The notes beneath the pieces were generated by a model. That model was not told the origin of the DNA, ran no database searches, and worked only from the letters and a program-made list of their open reading frames with translations. A DNA stretch of 64,000 nucleotides from Thalassospiraceae bacterium LMO-SO8 (GTDB lineage: Bacteria > Pseudomonadota > Alphaproteobacteria > Rhodospirillales > Casp-alpha2), in assembly GCA_031655335.1 (NCBI GenBank), contig CP134226.1:1302001-1366000 (forward strand). The letters run 5' to 3'. Both the position numbers and the translations under genes were made by a program. Below, piece after piece: positions 55,149 through 63,588 of this stretch. Each line of letters begins with the position of its first letter. Position 1 is the stretch's first letter.

Positions 55149-55385
55149 ATGAACACCAATGCCCCCGACAACCACGTCCCGCCGGCCCCCGGCAACCTGT
55201 CGGCCGAGGATTTCCTGGCCCTGGGCGCCGAGACCGCGGCCTTCGTCAAGGCCATCGAGGTCGACGGCAAGCCCGTCTACGGCATCTTTTCCGCCTTCGG
55301 GCAGCCGCTCGGCTATGCCGAATCCCTCGCCGTCGCCCAGGCGACCGTGCGCCAGAACGACCTGGAGCCGTTTTCCGTTCACTAA
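55149..55385 (+). CDS. DUF1150 family protein (first copy)
   Basis: A 78-residue protein: 'LSAEDFLALGAETAAFVKAIEVDGKPVYGIFSAFGQPLGYAESLAVAQATVRQNDLEPFSVH'. This matches the DUF1150 family, small cytoplasmic proteins that follow hsp20 genes in alphaproteobacteria. Strong RBS (AGAAGGAG). It lies 129 bp after hsp20. Function unknown, probably stress-linked by context. Confidence 0.85.
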   Translation: MNTNAPDNHVPPAPGNLSAEDFLALGAETAAFVKAIEVDGKPVYGIFSAFGQPLGYAESLAVAQATVRQNDLEPFSVH

Positions 55386-55573
55386 GCCGGACGTCCGTTA
55401 TTCCCGCCGACAGGCCCGTTTTGTCCGCCCGTTAAAGGATCGGTTAACCGTTTTTGCCGAGAATAGGGAATGGATGCGGTTTCCCTCGGGCCCAAGAATG
55501 GGCTTCAGTCAGGCCCATCACGGGCCCCGGAGAATACGGGGGAAACGGGAACCGCCAGTCGGGAGAACGACTG

Positions 55574-55828
55574 ATGTCGGACAACACTCACGCGAACGGC
55601 AAACCCGCCGGCAATTTCAAGGCCATGGCGCTGCGGCGCATGTCGGGGACGGATTTTCTCGCCCTGGGATCGGACAAGATCGTGTTCGTGAAGCCGGTCG
55701 CGGCCGAAGGCAGCCAAGCCTATGGCGTCTATTCGGCGTCGGGCGAGGAACTGGGTTGGGCGGAAAGCTTCGAGTTGGCCGAAGCGACGGCGTTCAAGAA
55801 CGACTTCGCGGTCGCCACGCTTCACTAG
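55574..55828 (+). CDS. DUF1150 family protein (second copy)
   Basis: An 84-residue paralogue of the preceding gene: 'MSGTDFLALGSDKIVFVKPVAAEGSQAYGVYSASGEELGWAESFELAEATAFKNDFAVATLH'. It shares DFLALG, FVK, YG(I/V)(F/Y)SA(F/S)G and LG(Y/W)AES with copy one, but has an N-terminal extension that differs. The ATG at 55574 follows GGGAGAAC. A 188-bp gap separates the copies, so it may have its own promoter. Confidence 0.82.
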   Translation: MSDNTHANGKPAGNFKAMALRRMSGTDFLALGSDKIVFVKPVAAEGSQAYGVYSASGEELGWAESFELAEATAFKNDFAVATLH

Positions 55829-55983
55829 CGACGATCGACGGCGGACACGCGGACGGGGGCCCAAAGGCCCCGCGCCTGCCGTCACAATTCATGAAAAATC
55901 AGGCCGCCTGGCCGCCGCAAATCCCGAGCGGCATTGCCGCGACGGTTGATTTGCGCCTGAATTTAACTTGGTGTTCAGGCGGC

Positions 55984-56448
55984 TCAGGCCGCCTGAACGT
56001 CGGCGGAGTTGCTGAGGATGGCGTAGAGCGCTTCCGCGTTGTCCGTGCCGCGCAGCTTGTCGCAGGTCGCGCGGTCGCGCAAAAGCCGGGACACCCGGGC
56101 CAGGGCCTTTAGGTGGTCCGCCCCCGCCGATTCCGGCGCCAGCAGCAGAAAAATCAGGTCGACCGGCTGTTCGTCGATGGCCTGGAAGTCGATCGGCTTT
56201 TCCATGCGCGCGAACATGCCGTAGAGCTTGTCCAGGCCGGGCAGCTTGCCGTGGGGAATGGCGATGCCGTTGCCGACGCCCGTGGTGCCCAGCTTTTCCC
56301 GTTCCATCAGCACGTCGAACACGGCGCGCTCGTCCAGATCGGTGATGCGCGAGACGGCGCCCGCCAGTTCCTGAAGCGCCTGCTTCTTGCTGGTCACGCG
56401 CAGGTTGGCGATCACGCTGTCGGAGGTGAGGAGGTCGCGGATTTCCAT
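55984..56448 (-). CDS. ptsN: Nitrogen PTS EIIA protein
   Basis: A 154-residue EIIA-Ntr. The phosphorylated His lies in 'GIAIPHGKLPGLDKLYGMFARMEKPIDFQAID' (about H66), preceded by 'LMEREKLGTTGVGNG'. It is the output protein of the nitrogen-related phosphotransferase chain (PtsP-NPr-EIIANtr) and regulates K+ uptake and stress responses by binding partners. It follows hpf by 51 bp in the conserved lptB-rpoN-hpf-ptsN order. Confidence 0.94.
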   Translation of the reverse strand: MEIRDLLTSDSVIANLRVTSKKQALQELAGAVSRITDLDERAVFDVLMEREKLGTTGVGNGIAIPHGKLPGLDKLYGMFARMEKPIDFQAIDEQPVDLIFLLLAPESAGADHLKALARVSRLLRDRATCDKLRGTDNAEALYAILSNSADVQAA

Positions 56449-56499
56449 AACCAGTCCTTTGCCTTTCGCGGACGCCTTCCGGAGGCGCCCAAAGCGCCC

Positions 56500-57081
56500 T
56501 TACGCGTCGGCGGAGCGGCCGTCGACCGGATCGATCCAGCCGATGTTGCCGTCTTCGCGCCGATAGACGACGTTCAGGCGTCCCGATTTGCTGTCACGGA
56601 ACATCTGCACCCGGACGTCCGCCAGATCCATGCGCATGACCGCGGCACTGACCGACAGGGTCGGAATTTCCGTGGGCAATTCGGCGATGATTGTCGGCTG
56701 CCCCTCTTCGGGCAGTTCCTCGTGTTCGGGCTCCGCCTGCACCACGAAATGCTGCGCCCGGAAGCTTTCCTGGGCGGCCTTGTTCTCGTGATGGCTGGTC
56801 AGACGCCGATGGTAACGGCGAAGCTGCTTGGCGATGCGTTCCGCCGCCTGATCGAAGGCCGCGTAGGGGTCGTCGTTGGCCCCGCGTCCGTGAACGACGA
56901 CGCCGCCCATGGGATGCACCGAAATTTCGGCATGGAACGTGTGCCCCGATTTGGACAACACGACACTCGCCTCAATCGCGCGGTCGAAATACTTGGTGAC
57001 CGCATCCGTAATCTGGCCTTCGGCGTGGGTCCGCAACGCGTCGCCCACGTCCAGGTTCTTGCCCTTAATGGTGATATTCAT
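56500..57081 (-). CDS. hpf: Long-form ribosome hibernation promoting factor
   Basis: A 193-residue protein. The N-terminal ribosome-binding domain is 'MNITIKGKNLDVGDALRTHAEGQITDAVTKYF...SKSGHTFHAEISVHPMGGVVVHGRGANDDPYAAFDQAAERIAKQLRRY' (about 1-102). After a linker, the C-terminal dimerisation domain is 'AVMRMDLADVRVQMFRDSKSGRLNVVYRREDGNIGWIDP' (~148-188). The long form pairs 70S ribosomes into inactive 100S dimers in stationary phase. A 338-bp AT-rich gap upstream suggests its own promoter. Confidence 0.93.
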   Translation of the reverse strand: MNITIKGKNLDVGDALRTHAEGQITDAVTKYFDRAIEASVVLSKSGHTFHAEISVHPMGGVVVHGRGANDDPYAAFDQAAERIAKQLRRYHRRLTSHHENKAAQESFRAQHFVVQAEPEHEELPEEGQPTIIAELPTEIPTLSVSAAVMRMDLADVRVQMFRDSKSGRLNVVYRREDGNIGWIDPVDGRSADA

Positions 57082-57419
57082 GTCCCGGTCTAAGCCGTTT
57101 CTTCTTTCCAGTGGTTAAGCCGTGCGATCAGTGCCTTTCCGGCCGGCGAAACATGCACATTTAGGCGCCTTGCCGGACGGGCCCATCCCCGGGCTCGCGT
57201 ACGGCCACCCAAAGTGGCCGAAAGGACATTGACGGGACCGTTCAGTCATGGACATCGGTCCGCCTCGACGAAGGCCCGGAAATTAGTTCCGACACCCGCC
57301 GCTGTCAACCATCCCATTCGGCCAGTGAGGGGAATCTCCTTGGTTCCGTTAATGATTATTAAGATCTTAAATTTCTTAAGATCGACCGGCACCGGCGGCT
57401 CGGCTGAACGGGTCCGGCT
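57082..57419. other. 338-bp gap between rpoN and hpf with an AT-rich inverted repeat
   Basis: No coding frame is convincing. The rpoN-proximal end is AT-rich and holds an 8-bp perfect inverted repeat GATCTTAA-ATTTC-TTAAGATC (57363-57383). It could be an rpoN terminator stem without a long T run, or an operator in an hpf promoter region. Nothing clear is seen in the rest. Confidence 0.5.
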
Positions 57420-58982
57420 TTAATTGCTCAGGCTTTTCTGACGGCGGCGCTGCACGGATGACGGAATGCCCAGGGCCTCGCGGTATTTGGCCACCGTGCG
57501 CCGGGCGATGTCGACGCCGTCGGCGCGCAGAATCTCGACCAGCTTGTCGTCGGACAGGACCTGGGCCGGGGGCTCGCCGTCGATCATGGCGCGGATGCGG
57601 GCCTTGATGGCCTCGGCGGAAAACGCCTCGCCGCCGTCGGACCGCGAAATCGACGAGGTGAAGAAGTATTTCAGTTCGAAAATGCCGCGCGGCGACGCGA
57701 TGTACTTGTTGGCCGTGACCCGGCTGACCGTGCTTTCGTGCATGTCGATGATGTCGGCGATGTCGCGCAGCACCAGCGGCCGCAGATGCTGCACGCCCTT
57801 GAGGAAGAAGGCGTCCTGCTGACGCACGATTTCCTTGGCCACCTTGAGGATCGTCGTCGCCCGCTGATGCAGCGATTTCACCAGCCAGTTCGCCGACTGG
57901 TATTGTTCGGTGATGTACTGGCGGTCGGTCTTGGACGCCTTCTTGGTGCTGATCTCGGCGTAGTACTGGTTGTTGACCAGGACCCGGGGCAAGGTGTCGG
58001 GATTGAGTTCGATATGCCAGCCGCCGGACGGCCGGGCGCGCATCAGCACGTCGGGGATCACCGGCTGGGCGACCTCGCCGCCGAACGCCAGCGCCGGCTT
58101 GGGGTCGAGCGACTTGAGCTCGGCCAGCATGTCGGCGATGTCTTCCGCATCGACGCCGCAGACCTTGGCCAGCGCCTTGAATTCGCGGCGGGCGACCAGG
58201 TCCAGATTGTCGATGAAGGCCGCCATGGCCGGGTCCAGACGGTCGCGGTCCGCCAGTTGCAGGGCGAGGCACTCCTTCAGATCGCGCGCGAAGATGCCCG
58301 GCGGGTCGAACTGCTGCAGGCGCTTGAGCACGGCCTCGACCTGCTCCGGCGCGCAGTCCAGCGCCTCGGCCACGGCCGCGAGGTCGATGGTCAGATATCC
58401 GGTCTCGTCCAGGCTGTCGATCAGGTAGGCGCCGATCAGGCGCTCGACCACATCGCCGACATCCATGCCCAACTGTTCCATCAGATGATCGCGCAGGGTG
58501 ACGTCCGACGACAGGGTCTGATCCAGGCCCGGCAGATCGTCGTCATAGCCGCCGGCGGCGGAGGTCGGCAGGGTCGGCTCGTACCCGGCGTCGGGGGCGG
58601 CCTGCACGGCATCCGGCTGGCCGTCCTGGGTGTACAGATCGTCGAGCGCCACATCCATGTCGCCGTCGGCCGGGCCGCCGTCGCCGTCGGCGCCGAAATC
58701 CATGGACATGCCGTCGTCGGGGCCGTCGTCGGGCCCGTCACCGCCGGGGCCCGCGTCGTCCGGCGCGCCGTCGCCGCCATCCGCCGCCTCGGCCGCATTG
58801 CTTTCGGGGCCGCGGTCCTCGGCGTCGTCCCGCTCCAGCATGGGATTCTGTTCGAGCTCCTGCTCGACGAATTCGGCCAGTTCGATGTTGGACAGCTGCA
58901 GAAGCTTGATCGCCTGCTGCAATTGCGGCGTCATCACCAGAGACTGGCTCTGGCGTTGATCGAGGCGCGGCGTCAACGCCAT
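57420..58982 (-). CDS. rpoN: RNA polymerase sigma-54 factor
   Basis: A 520-residue sigma-54. Region I 'RLDQRQSQSLVMTPQLQQAIKLLQLSNIELAEFVEQELEQNPML' (about 5-48) contacts activators. Region II is long and acidic ('GGDGPDDGPDDGMSMDFGADGDGG', ~70-150). Region III holds the core-binding domain and an HTH ('MHESTVSRVTANKYIASPRGIFELKYFF'). The RpoN box 'IARRTVAKYREALGIPSS' is at the C-terminus (~491-508). It directs nitrogen and other enhancer-dependent genes. It starts 54 bp after lptB stops. Confidence 0.96.
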   Translation of the reverse strand: MALTPRLDQRQSQSLVMTPQLQQAIKLLQLSNIELAEFVEQELEQNPMLERDDAEDRGPESNAAEAADGGDGAPDDAGPGGDGPDDGPDDGMSMDFGADGDGGPADGDMDVALDDLYTQDGQPDAVQAAPDAGYEPTLPTSAAGGYDDDLPGLDQTLSSDVTLRDHLMEQLGMDVGDVVERLIGAYLIDSLDETGYLTIDLAAVAEALDCAPEQVEAVLKRLQQFDPPGIFARDLKECLALQLADRDRLDPAMAAFIDNLDLVARREFKALAKVCGVDAEDIADMLAELKSLDPKPALAFGGEVAQPVIPDVLMRARPSGGWHIELNPDTLPRVLVNNQYYAEISTKKASKTDRQYITEQYQSANWLVKSLHQRATTILKVAKEIVRQQDAFFLKGVQHLRPLVLRDIADIIDMHESTVSRVTANKYIASPRGIFELKYFFTSSISRSDGGEAFSAEAIKARIRAMIDGEPPAQVLSDDKLVEILRADGVDIARRTVAKYREALGIPSSVQRRRQKSLSN

Positions 58983-59036
58983 GACGCGGCCTCCCCGACC
59001 GTCGCGCGCATCCGCCGGCTCGCCAGCGGGGTCAAG

Positions 59037-59819
59037 TTAAAGGCTGAATCGGTCGCCCAGATAGACACGGCGCACGTCCTCGTTGCCGACGATGTCCGAC
59101 GGCCGGCCCTCCATGAGCATCATGCCGTCATGAATGATATAGGCGCGGTCGATGACGTCGAGCGTCTCGCGCACGTTGTGGTCGGTGATCAGCACCCCGA
59201 TGCCGCGGTCCTTCAGATGCGCGACCAGATCGCGGATGTCGCCGACGGCGATCGGATCGATCCCGGCGAAGGGTTCGTCCAACAGCACGAAATGCGGGTT
59301 CGACGCCAGCGCGCGGGCGATTTCGACACGCCGCCGTTCGCCGCCGGAAAGCGCGATGGCCGGCGTCCGCCGCAGATGGGTGATGGAAAATTCGGCCAGC
59401 AGGGCGTCCAGGATCGCCTCGCGGCGGTCGCGGTTGGCTTCGACCACCTCAAGGGCGGCGCGGATGTTCTGCTCCACCGTGAGGCCGCGGAAGATCGACG
59501 CCTCCTGCGGCAGATAGCCGATGCCCAGGCGCGCGCGCCGGTACATGGGCAGGGCCGAGATGTTCTGTCCGTCCAGCACGATGGTGCCGTAATCGGGCTG
59601 CACCAGGCCGGTGATCATGTAGAAGCAGGTCGTCTTGCCGGCGCCGTTGGGGCCGAGCAGGCCGACCACCTCGCCGCGCTGGATGCTGATGCTGACGCCG
59701 CGCACCACGGGCCGCTTCTTGAAACTTTTGCCCAGGTTGTTGGCGACCAGGCCCTGGTTGTCCGCGATCAGGCGCGGCGTGGCGGCGGGACGTTCGGGGC
59801 CGTTGTCGAATTCGCTCAT
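59037..59819 (-). CDS. lptB: LPS export ABC transporter ATP-binding protein
   Basis: A 260-residue ATPase: Walker A 'GLLGPNGAGKTTCFY' (~58), 'LGIGYLPQEASIFRGLTVEQN' (Q-loop with the LptB-type 'PQEASIFR'), signature 'IALSGGERRRVEIARAL' (~155), Walker B 'FVLLDEPFAGIDP' and H-loop 'VLITDHNV'. It powers LPS extraction with LptFG. The ATG at 59819 starts a 30-residue N-terminal extension that is not essential to the fold. It follows lptA by 7 bp. Confidence 0.95.
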   Translation of the reverse strand: MSEFDNGPERPAATPRLIADNQGLVANNLGKSFKKRPVVRGVSISIQRGEVVGLLGPNGAGKTTCFYMITGLVQPDYGTIVLDGQNISALPMYRRARLGIGYLPQEASIFRGLTVEQNIRAALEVVEANRDRREAILDALLAEFSITHLRRTPAIALSGGERRRVEIARALASNPHFVLLDEPFAGIDPIAVGDIRDLVAHLKDRGIGVLITDHNVRETLDVIDRAYIIHDGMMLMEGRPSDIVGNEDVRRVYLGDRFSL

Positions 59820-59826
59820 GTTATTC

Positions 59827-60642
59827 TTATTTTCCCGTTTTATCCCTGGCACCCGGCAACAAGGTGCCCTTGGTCCGGCCGCCGGGACAGCTGAACAGCC
59901 GGCTGATGCCGGTGTTCAGGTTGACCTCGGCCTTGCAGCCGTTCAGTTCGTTCTTGCCGCGCTCGATCCTAACCGATCCCGTCAAGGTCACGATACCCGT
60001 TTCCACGTTGTAGACCCCGCGGTCGCCGTAGGCGCGGTCGCGTTCGGTCAGCACCGACACGTTGTCATAGGCGTCGACCCGGTAGACCTTGCTTTCGCCG
60101 TCCTTGGTCTTGCGGAAAAAGGCGGCGAGCACGTCGGCGCGCACCCGGCGCTTGTCCTTGACCGCCTCGGCCTTGCCGCGGGCGACCGCCATCTGGCGCT
60201 GTTCCCAGTATTCAAGCTGCTGGTGCGCCGTGATCACCGCGTCGGACGTCTCCATCTTGGGCGTGCCGCCGGACAGCACCAGGATCTCGCGGCCGACGTC
60301 GTAGACGGCTTTTTCGCCGCTCGCCGTCTGGCTCGGCGACTTGATCTTGACCGAGCCGTCGGCGTCCAGGCGGTAGATCTCCGTGTTGCCGCCGGGGCGT
60401 TCCGTATAGAACGCCGTCAACTGGTCGGCCAGCACGGTGATGTCGCCGCGCACGGCCTTGGCGTTGCCCTTGGCCAGGAACACCAGATTGTCCTGCTGCC
60501 ATTCGATGCCGTTGTCGGCGAAGATTTCGATCGGCGTCTCGTCGCCGGCCCCCAGGTTGAGGGATTGGGCAAAGGCACCGCCGGACAGGCCGGCCAGCAT
60601 CCAGGCGGCCAGGGCGGCGGTCAACATGCGCCGCCCCGTCAT
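59827..60642 (-). CDS. lptA: LPS transport periplasmic protein LptA
   Basis: A 271-residue OstA-fold protein, longer than E. coli LptA (185). It has a signal peptide 'MLTAALAAWMLAGLSGGAFAQ' and beta-jellyroll repeats 'IEIFADNGIEWQQDNLVFLAKGNAKAVRGDITVLADQLTAFY' and 'GSVRIERGKNELNGCKAEVNLNTGISRLFSC'. It bridges LptC and LptD to carry LPS across the periplasm. It overlaps lptC by 4 bp. Confidence 0.9.
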   Translation of the reverse strand: MTGRRMLTAALAAWMLAGLSGGAFAQSLNLGAGDETPIEIFADNGIEWQQDNLVFLAKGNAKAVRGDITVLADQLTAFYTERPGGNTEIYRLDADGSVKIKSPSQTASGEKAVYDVGREILVLSGGTPKMETSDAVITAHQQLEYWEQRQMAVARGKAEAVKDKRRVRADVLAAFFRKTKDGESKVYRVDAYDNVSVLTERDRAYGDRGVYNVETGIVTLTGSVRIERGKNELNGCKAEVNLNTGISRLFSCPGGRTKGTLLPGARDKTGK

Positions 60643-61256
60643 TTCGCCCCCTTGGCGCCGGGCTTCAACACCATCTTGGACTTGCCCGTGAACAGGATCG
60701 TGCGGCCCTTGTTCAACAATCGGAAACCTTCCGCCTGCAAGGTGCCGAACGGGCCCTGGCCCTTGACCGGCTCATCGCCCCGGGCCAGCCCCTCGGCCAG
60801 GTCGAGGGTCGCCTTTTCCGTGCGGAATTCGTATCCGGAATCATGGAACAGATTGACCGATCCGGCGAGATCGAGGGTCTTGGCGCGCCGCGCATAGATG
60901 CCGTTTTCCGCCGTCAGCACCAGCCAGGTGCCGTCCTTCAGCGTGATGTCCGCCTTCGGCAGTTCCAGGCCGATGCGCATGTCCATGCCTTCGCCGTCGA
61001 GCTTCTTGGCGATGTCGGCGGTCACCGCATAGGGCTGGTTGTCGTTGTCGGTGCCGACGTAGCGCGGATTGAGAAGATTGGGGTCGCCGTCGACGTTGGA
61101 GGTGATGGCGGCGAAGCCGATGCGGAACCGCAGATCCTCGGTGCGCAGGTGCGGCCACAGAATGACCAGGGCGATCAACCCGACCGCCGCGACAGGCAAC
61201 ATGACCTTGGCGACTTGGACGAACCCGGAATAGGAGTCCATGGCCATCGTGGTCAC
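60639..61256 (-). CDS. lptC: LPS export system protein LptC
   Basis: A 205-residue bitopic protein with one N-terminal TM helix ('VMLPVAAVGLIALVILW', about 18-34) and a periplasmic OstA-like domain ('YAVTADIAKKLDGEGMDMRIGLELPKADITLKDGTWLVLTAENGIYARRAKTLDLAGSVNLFHDSGYEFRTEKATLDLAEG'). It receives LPS from LptBFG and passes it to LptA. Position between kdsD and lptA, with 4-bp overlaps on both sides, supports the call. Confidence 0.92.
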   Translation of the reverse strand: MTTMAMDSYSGFVQVAKVMLPVAAVGLIALVILWPHLRTEDLRFRIGFAAITSNVDGDPNLLNPRYVGTDNDNQPYAVTADIAKKLDGEGMDMRIGLELPKADITLKDGTWLVLTAENGIYARRAKTLDLAGSVNLFHDSGYEFRTEKATLDLAEGLARGDEPVKGQGPFGTLQAEGFRLLNKGRTILFTGKSKMVLKPGAKGAK

Positions 61257-62263
61257 GCGATCCCCGCTCGAAGACAGTCGTGGATATGCAGGATGCCGAC
61301 CGGGCGGTCGTTTTCGACCACGAACAGGTTGGTGATCGCGCGCGCGTTCATGATGCCGAGCGCCTCGGACGCCAGGCGGTCCGGCTCGATGCTGGCCCCA
61401 CCCGCCGTCATGGTGTCGCCGGCGCTGCGCGCCAGCACGTTGTCGGCCATGTGGCGGCGCAGATCCCCGTCGGTGATGACGCCCATCAGGCGCCCGGCCG
61501 CGTCGACCACGCCCAGGCAGCCGAACCGCTTGGCCGTCATCACCAAAAGGGCCTCCGTCATCGGCATCTCGGGGGCGACCAGGGGCAGCTCGTCGCCCTT
61601 GTGCATGATGTCGGCAACCTTCATCAGGCGGCGGCCCAGCTTGCCGCCCGGATGGAGCGCGTGGAAGTCGTCGGACGAGAACCCCTTGCGTTCCAGCAGC
61701 GCCACGGCGACCGCGTCGCCCAGGCCCATCATCACGGTGGTCGAGGTCGTCGGCGCCAGGCCCATGGGGCAGGCTTCGGGGGAATCGGGATAGATCAGCG
61801 CCGCGTCGGCGTTGTCGGCGAGCGAGCTTTGCGCCTTGCCGGTGACCGCGACGAGCGGAATGGCGAAGCGCTTGGCATAGGCGATCAGGTCGGCGAGTTC
61901 CGCCGTTTCGCCCGAATTGGACAGCGCGAAGATGACGTCGGCCGATGTGATCATGCCGAGGTCGCCGTGCGACGCCTCCGCCGGATGGACGAACATCGCC
62001 GGCGTTCCGGTGGACGCCAGGGTCGCCGCGATCTTGCGCCCGACATGGCCGCTTTTGCCCATGCCGGTGACGACGATGCGGCCCTGGGCGGCGGCCATGA
62101 TCGCGACGGCGCGCACGAAGACCTCGCCCAGGCTCGCCGACAGGGCCTTCAGTCCGTCGCTTTCGGCGGCCAGGACGCGGCGCGCCACGGCCAGGTCATC
62201 GGCGCCTGCCGGGTCTTCGCCGAAGGTGGCGGTCGCATGGGTGTTGGCTTGGTCCGCGCTCAT
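61253..62263 (-). CDS. kdsD: D-arabinose-5-phosphate isomerase (KdsD/KpsF type)
   Basis: A 336-residue enzyme with an N-terminal SIS domain ('GRIVVTGMGKSGHVGRKIAATLASTGTPAMFVHPAEASHGDLGMI', 'LSNSGETAELADLI', 'CPMGLAPTTSTTVMMGLGDAVAVALLERKGF') and two C-terminal CBS domains ('MPMTEALLVMTAKRFGCLGVVDAAGRLMGVITDGDLRRHM'). It converts ribulose-5-phosphate to arabinose-5-phosphate, the precursor of KDO. Encoded first in the LPS export operon with lptC (4-bp overlap). Confidence 0.94.
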   Translation of the reverse strand: MSADQANTHATATFGEDPAGADDLAVARRVLAAESDGLKALSASLGEVFVRAVAIMAAAQGRIVVTGMGKSGHVGRKIAATLASTGTPAMFVHPAEASHGDLGMITSADVIFALSNSGETAELADLIAYAKRFAIPLVAVTGKAQSSLADNADAALIYPDSPEACPMGLAPTTSTTVMMGLGDAVAVALLERKGFSSDDFHALHPGGKLGRRLMKVADIMHKGDELPLVAPEMPMTEALLVMTAKRFGCLGVVDAAGRLMGVITDGDLRRHMADNVLARSAGDTMTAGGASIEPDRLASEALGIMNARAITNLFVVENDRPVGILHIHDCLRAGIA

Positions 62264-62480
62264 GATCCCGTTCTTGTTCGTTGCCGATCGGTTTCAGCCG
62301 AGGCCACGCCAGAGGCGGGACCTCGGGCGCCAGCAATCTTCATGCCAATATGTCTAATATACTGGCGAATCGCAAAAAATACGTCGCCTAAATATGCGCC
62401 GCCGATTCCCGAGCGTCAACCGGAGGCCGCCGCACGGCAAGGGCCGGTCCGTGATGGAACCCGCCGGCGGCAACGCCGGC

Positions 62481-63119
62481 TTAATGATGAAAGACGTCGA
62501 CCGCCCCCCAGCCGGCGAGGTCGAGGTCGACCCGCGTGGGCAGGAAATCAAGGCAGGCCTGGAGCAGGTGCTGCCGCCCTTCGCGGGCGATCATGGCGTC
62601 GAGTTCCGCCTTGACCCGATGCAGATAGAGCACATCGTTGGCCGCATAGCCCTGCTGGGCCGGGCTGAGGGTCGCGCGCGCCCAGTCGGAGGACTGCTGC
62701 TGCTTGTCCAGATCGACGCCGACCAGCTCGCGCACCACGTCCTTGAGGCCGTGGCCGTCGGTATAGGTGCGCACCAGCTTGGAAGCGATCTTGGTGCAGT
62801 AGACGGGCGTGCAGTCGATGGCGAGCCAGCGTTTCAGCGCCGCGATGTCGAACCGGGCATAGTGGAAGATCTTGACCACCGAAACGTCTTCCATCAGCGC
62901 CTTCAGGTTCGGCGCGGACGTCTGTCCGGCCGCGATCTGCACCAGATGGCAGACCCCGTCGCCGCCCGAAAGCTGCACCACGCACAGCCGGTCGCGGCCG
63001 AGGTCCAGACCCTGGGTCTCGGAATCGACGGCGACCGATCCGGTGAAGGTCACGCCGTCGGGCAGATCGCCTTGGTGAAGATGAATGACGGGAGTTCCGG
63101 ATTGACTTGGCGCGTCCAT
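62481..63119 (-). CDS. rnd: Ribonuclease D-like 3'-5' exonuclease (short form)
   Basis: A 212-residue DEDD exonuclease. Exo I 'VAVDSETQGLDLGRDRLCVVQLS' holds the first acidic pair, Exo II 'VVKIFHYARFDIAALKRWL' the second Asp, and Exo III 'QQGYAANDVLYLHRVKAEL' has YxxxD. The HRDC domains of full-length RNase D are absent, as in the short alphaproteobacterial form. It trims the 3' end of tRNA and other RNA; a tRNA-Leu gene lies 60 bp upstream on the same strand. A 217-bp gap separates it from kdsD. Confidence 0.9.
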   Translation of the reverse strand: MDAPSQSGTPVIHLHQGDLPDGVTFTGSVAVDSETQGLDLGRDRLCVVQLSGGDGVCHLVQIAAGQTSAPNLKALMEDVSVVKIFHYARFDIAALKRWLAIDCTPVYCTKIASKLVRTYTDGHGLKDVVRELVGVDLDKQQQSSDWARATLSPAQQGYAANDVLYLHRVKAELDAMIAREGRQHLLQACLDFLPTRVDLDLAGWGAVDVFHH

Positions 63120-63179
63120 GACACTGCCGCCCTTATGTTCAATCAATCTTTAAGCCGCCCCCCCGAAACGGGGGAAAGA

Positions 63180-63266
<87 letters not shown>

Positions 63267-63588
63267 ACGGGCCCCGCGCAACGCCCCGCGAAAACGCCCG
63301 GGGAGGCACGGGAAAGCCGAAAAAACGGCTTGGAACTTGACCCGCCGGAGCAATTCCCCGGCGTGAGCGGCCTTCGTTAAAGGTAGGGCTGTGACTTGTC
63401 AAGCATCGCCTCGCGGGGGCGCGCCCCGGACCGGACGCCGGCCCGCCGCCGACGCCGGAATTCAGGCCCCTTTGGCCGCTTAGACAATCGACACATCCGT
63501 TTGGCGTTGCTATGTTTTCCCTGAAAAACAACCCGCCGGAACCGGCCGGGGCCTCCCGCGGGGGGCTCCCCCTTAGGAGGAACAATCC
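63267..63588. other. 322-bp gap before the NDUFA9-like gene
   Basis: No convincing coding frame. The left part is upstream of tRNA-Leu and should hold its promoter. The right end has a GC-rich imperfect hairpin (GGGGCC...GGCTCCCCC, about 63549-63572) immediately before the AGGAGG of the next gene. No clear promoter consensus was seen. Confidence 0.45.
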
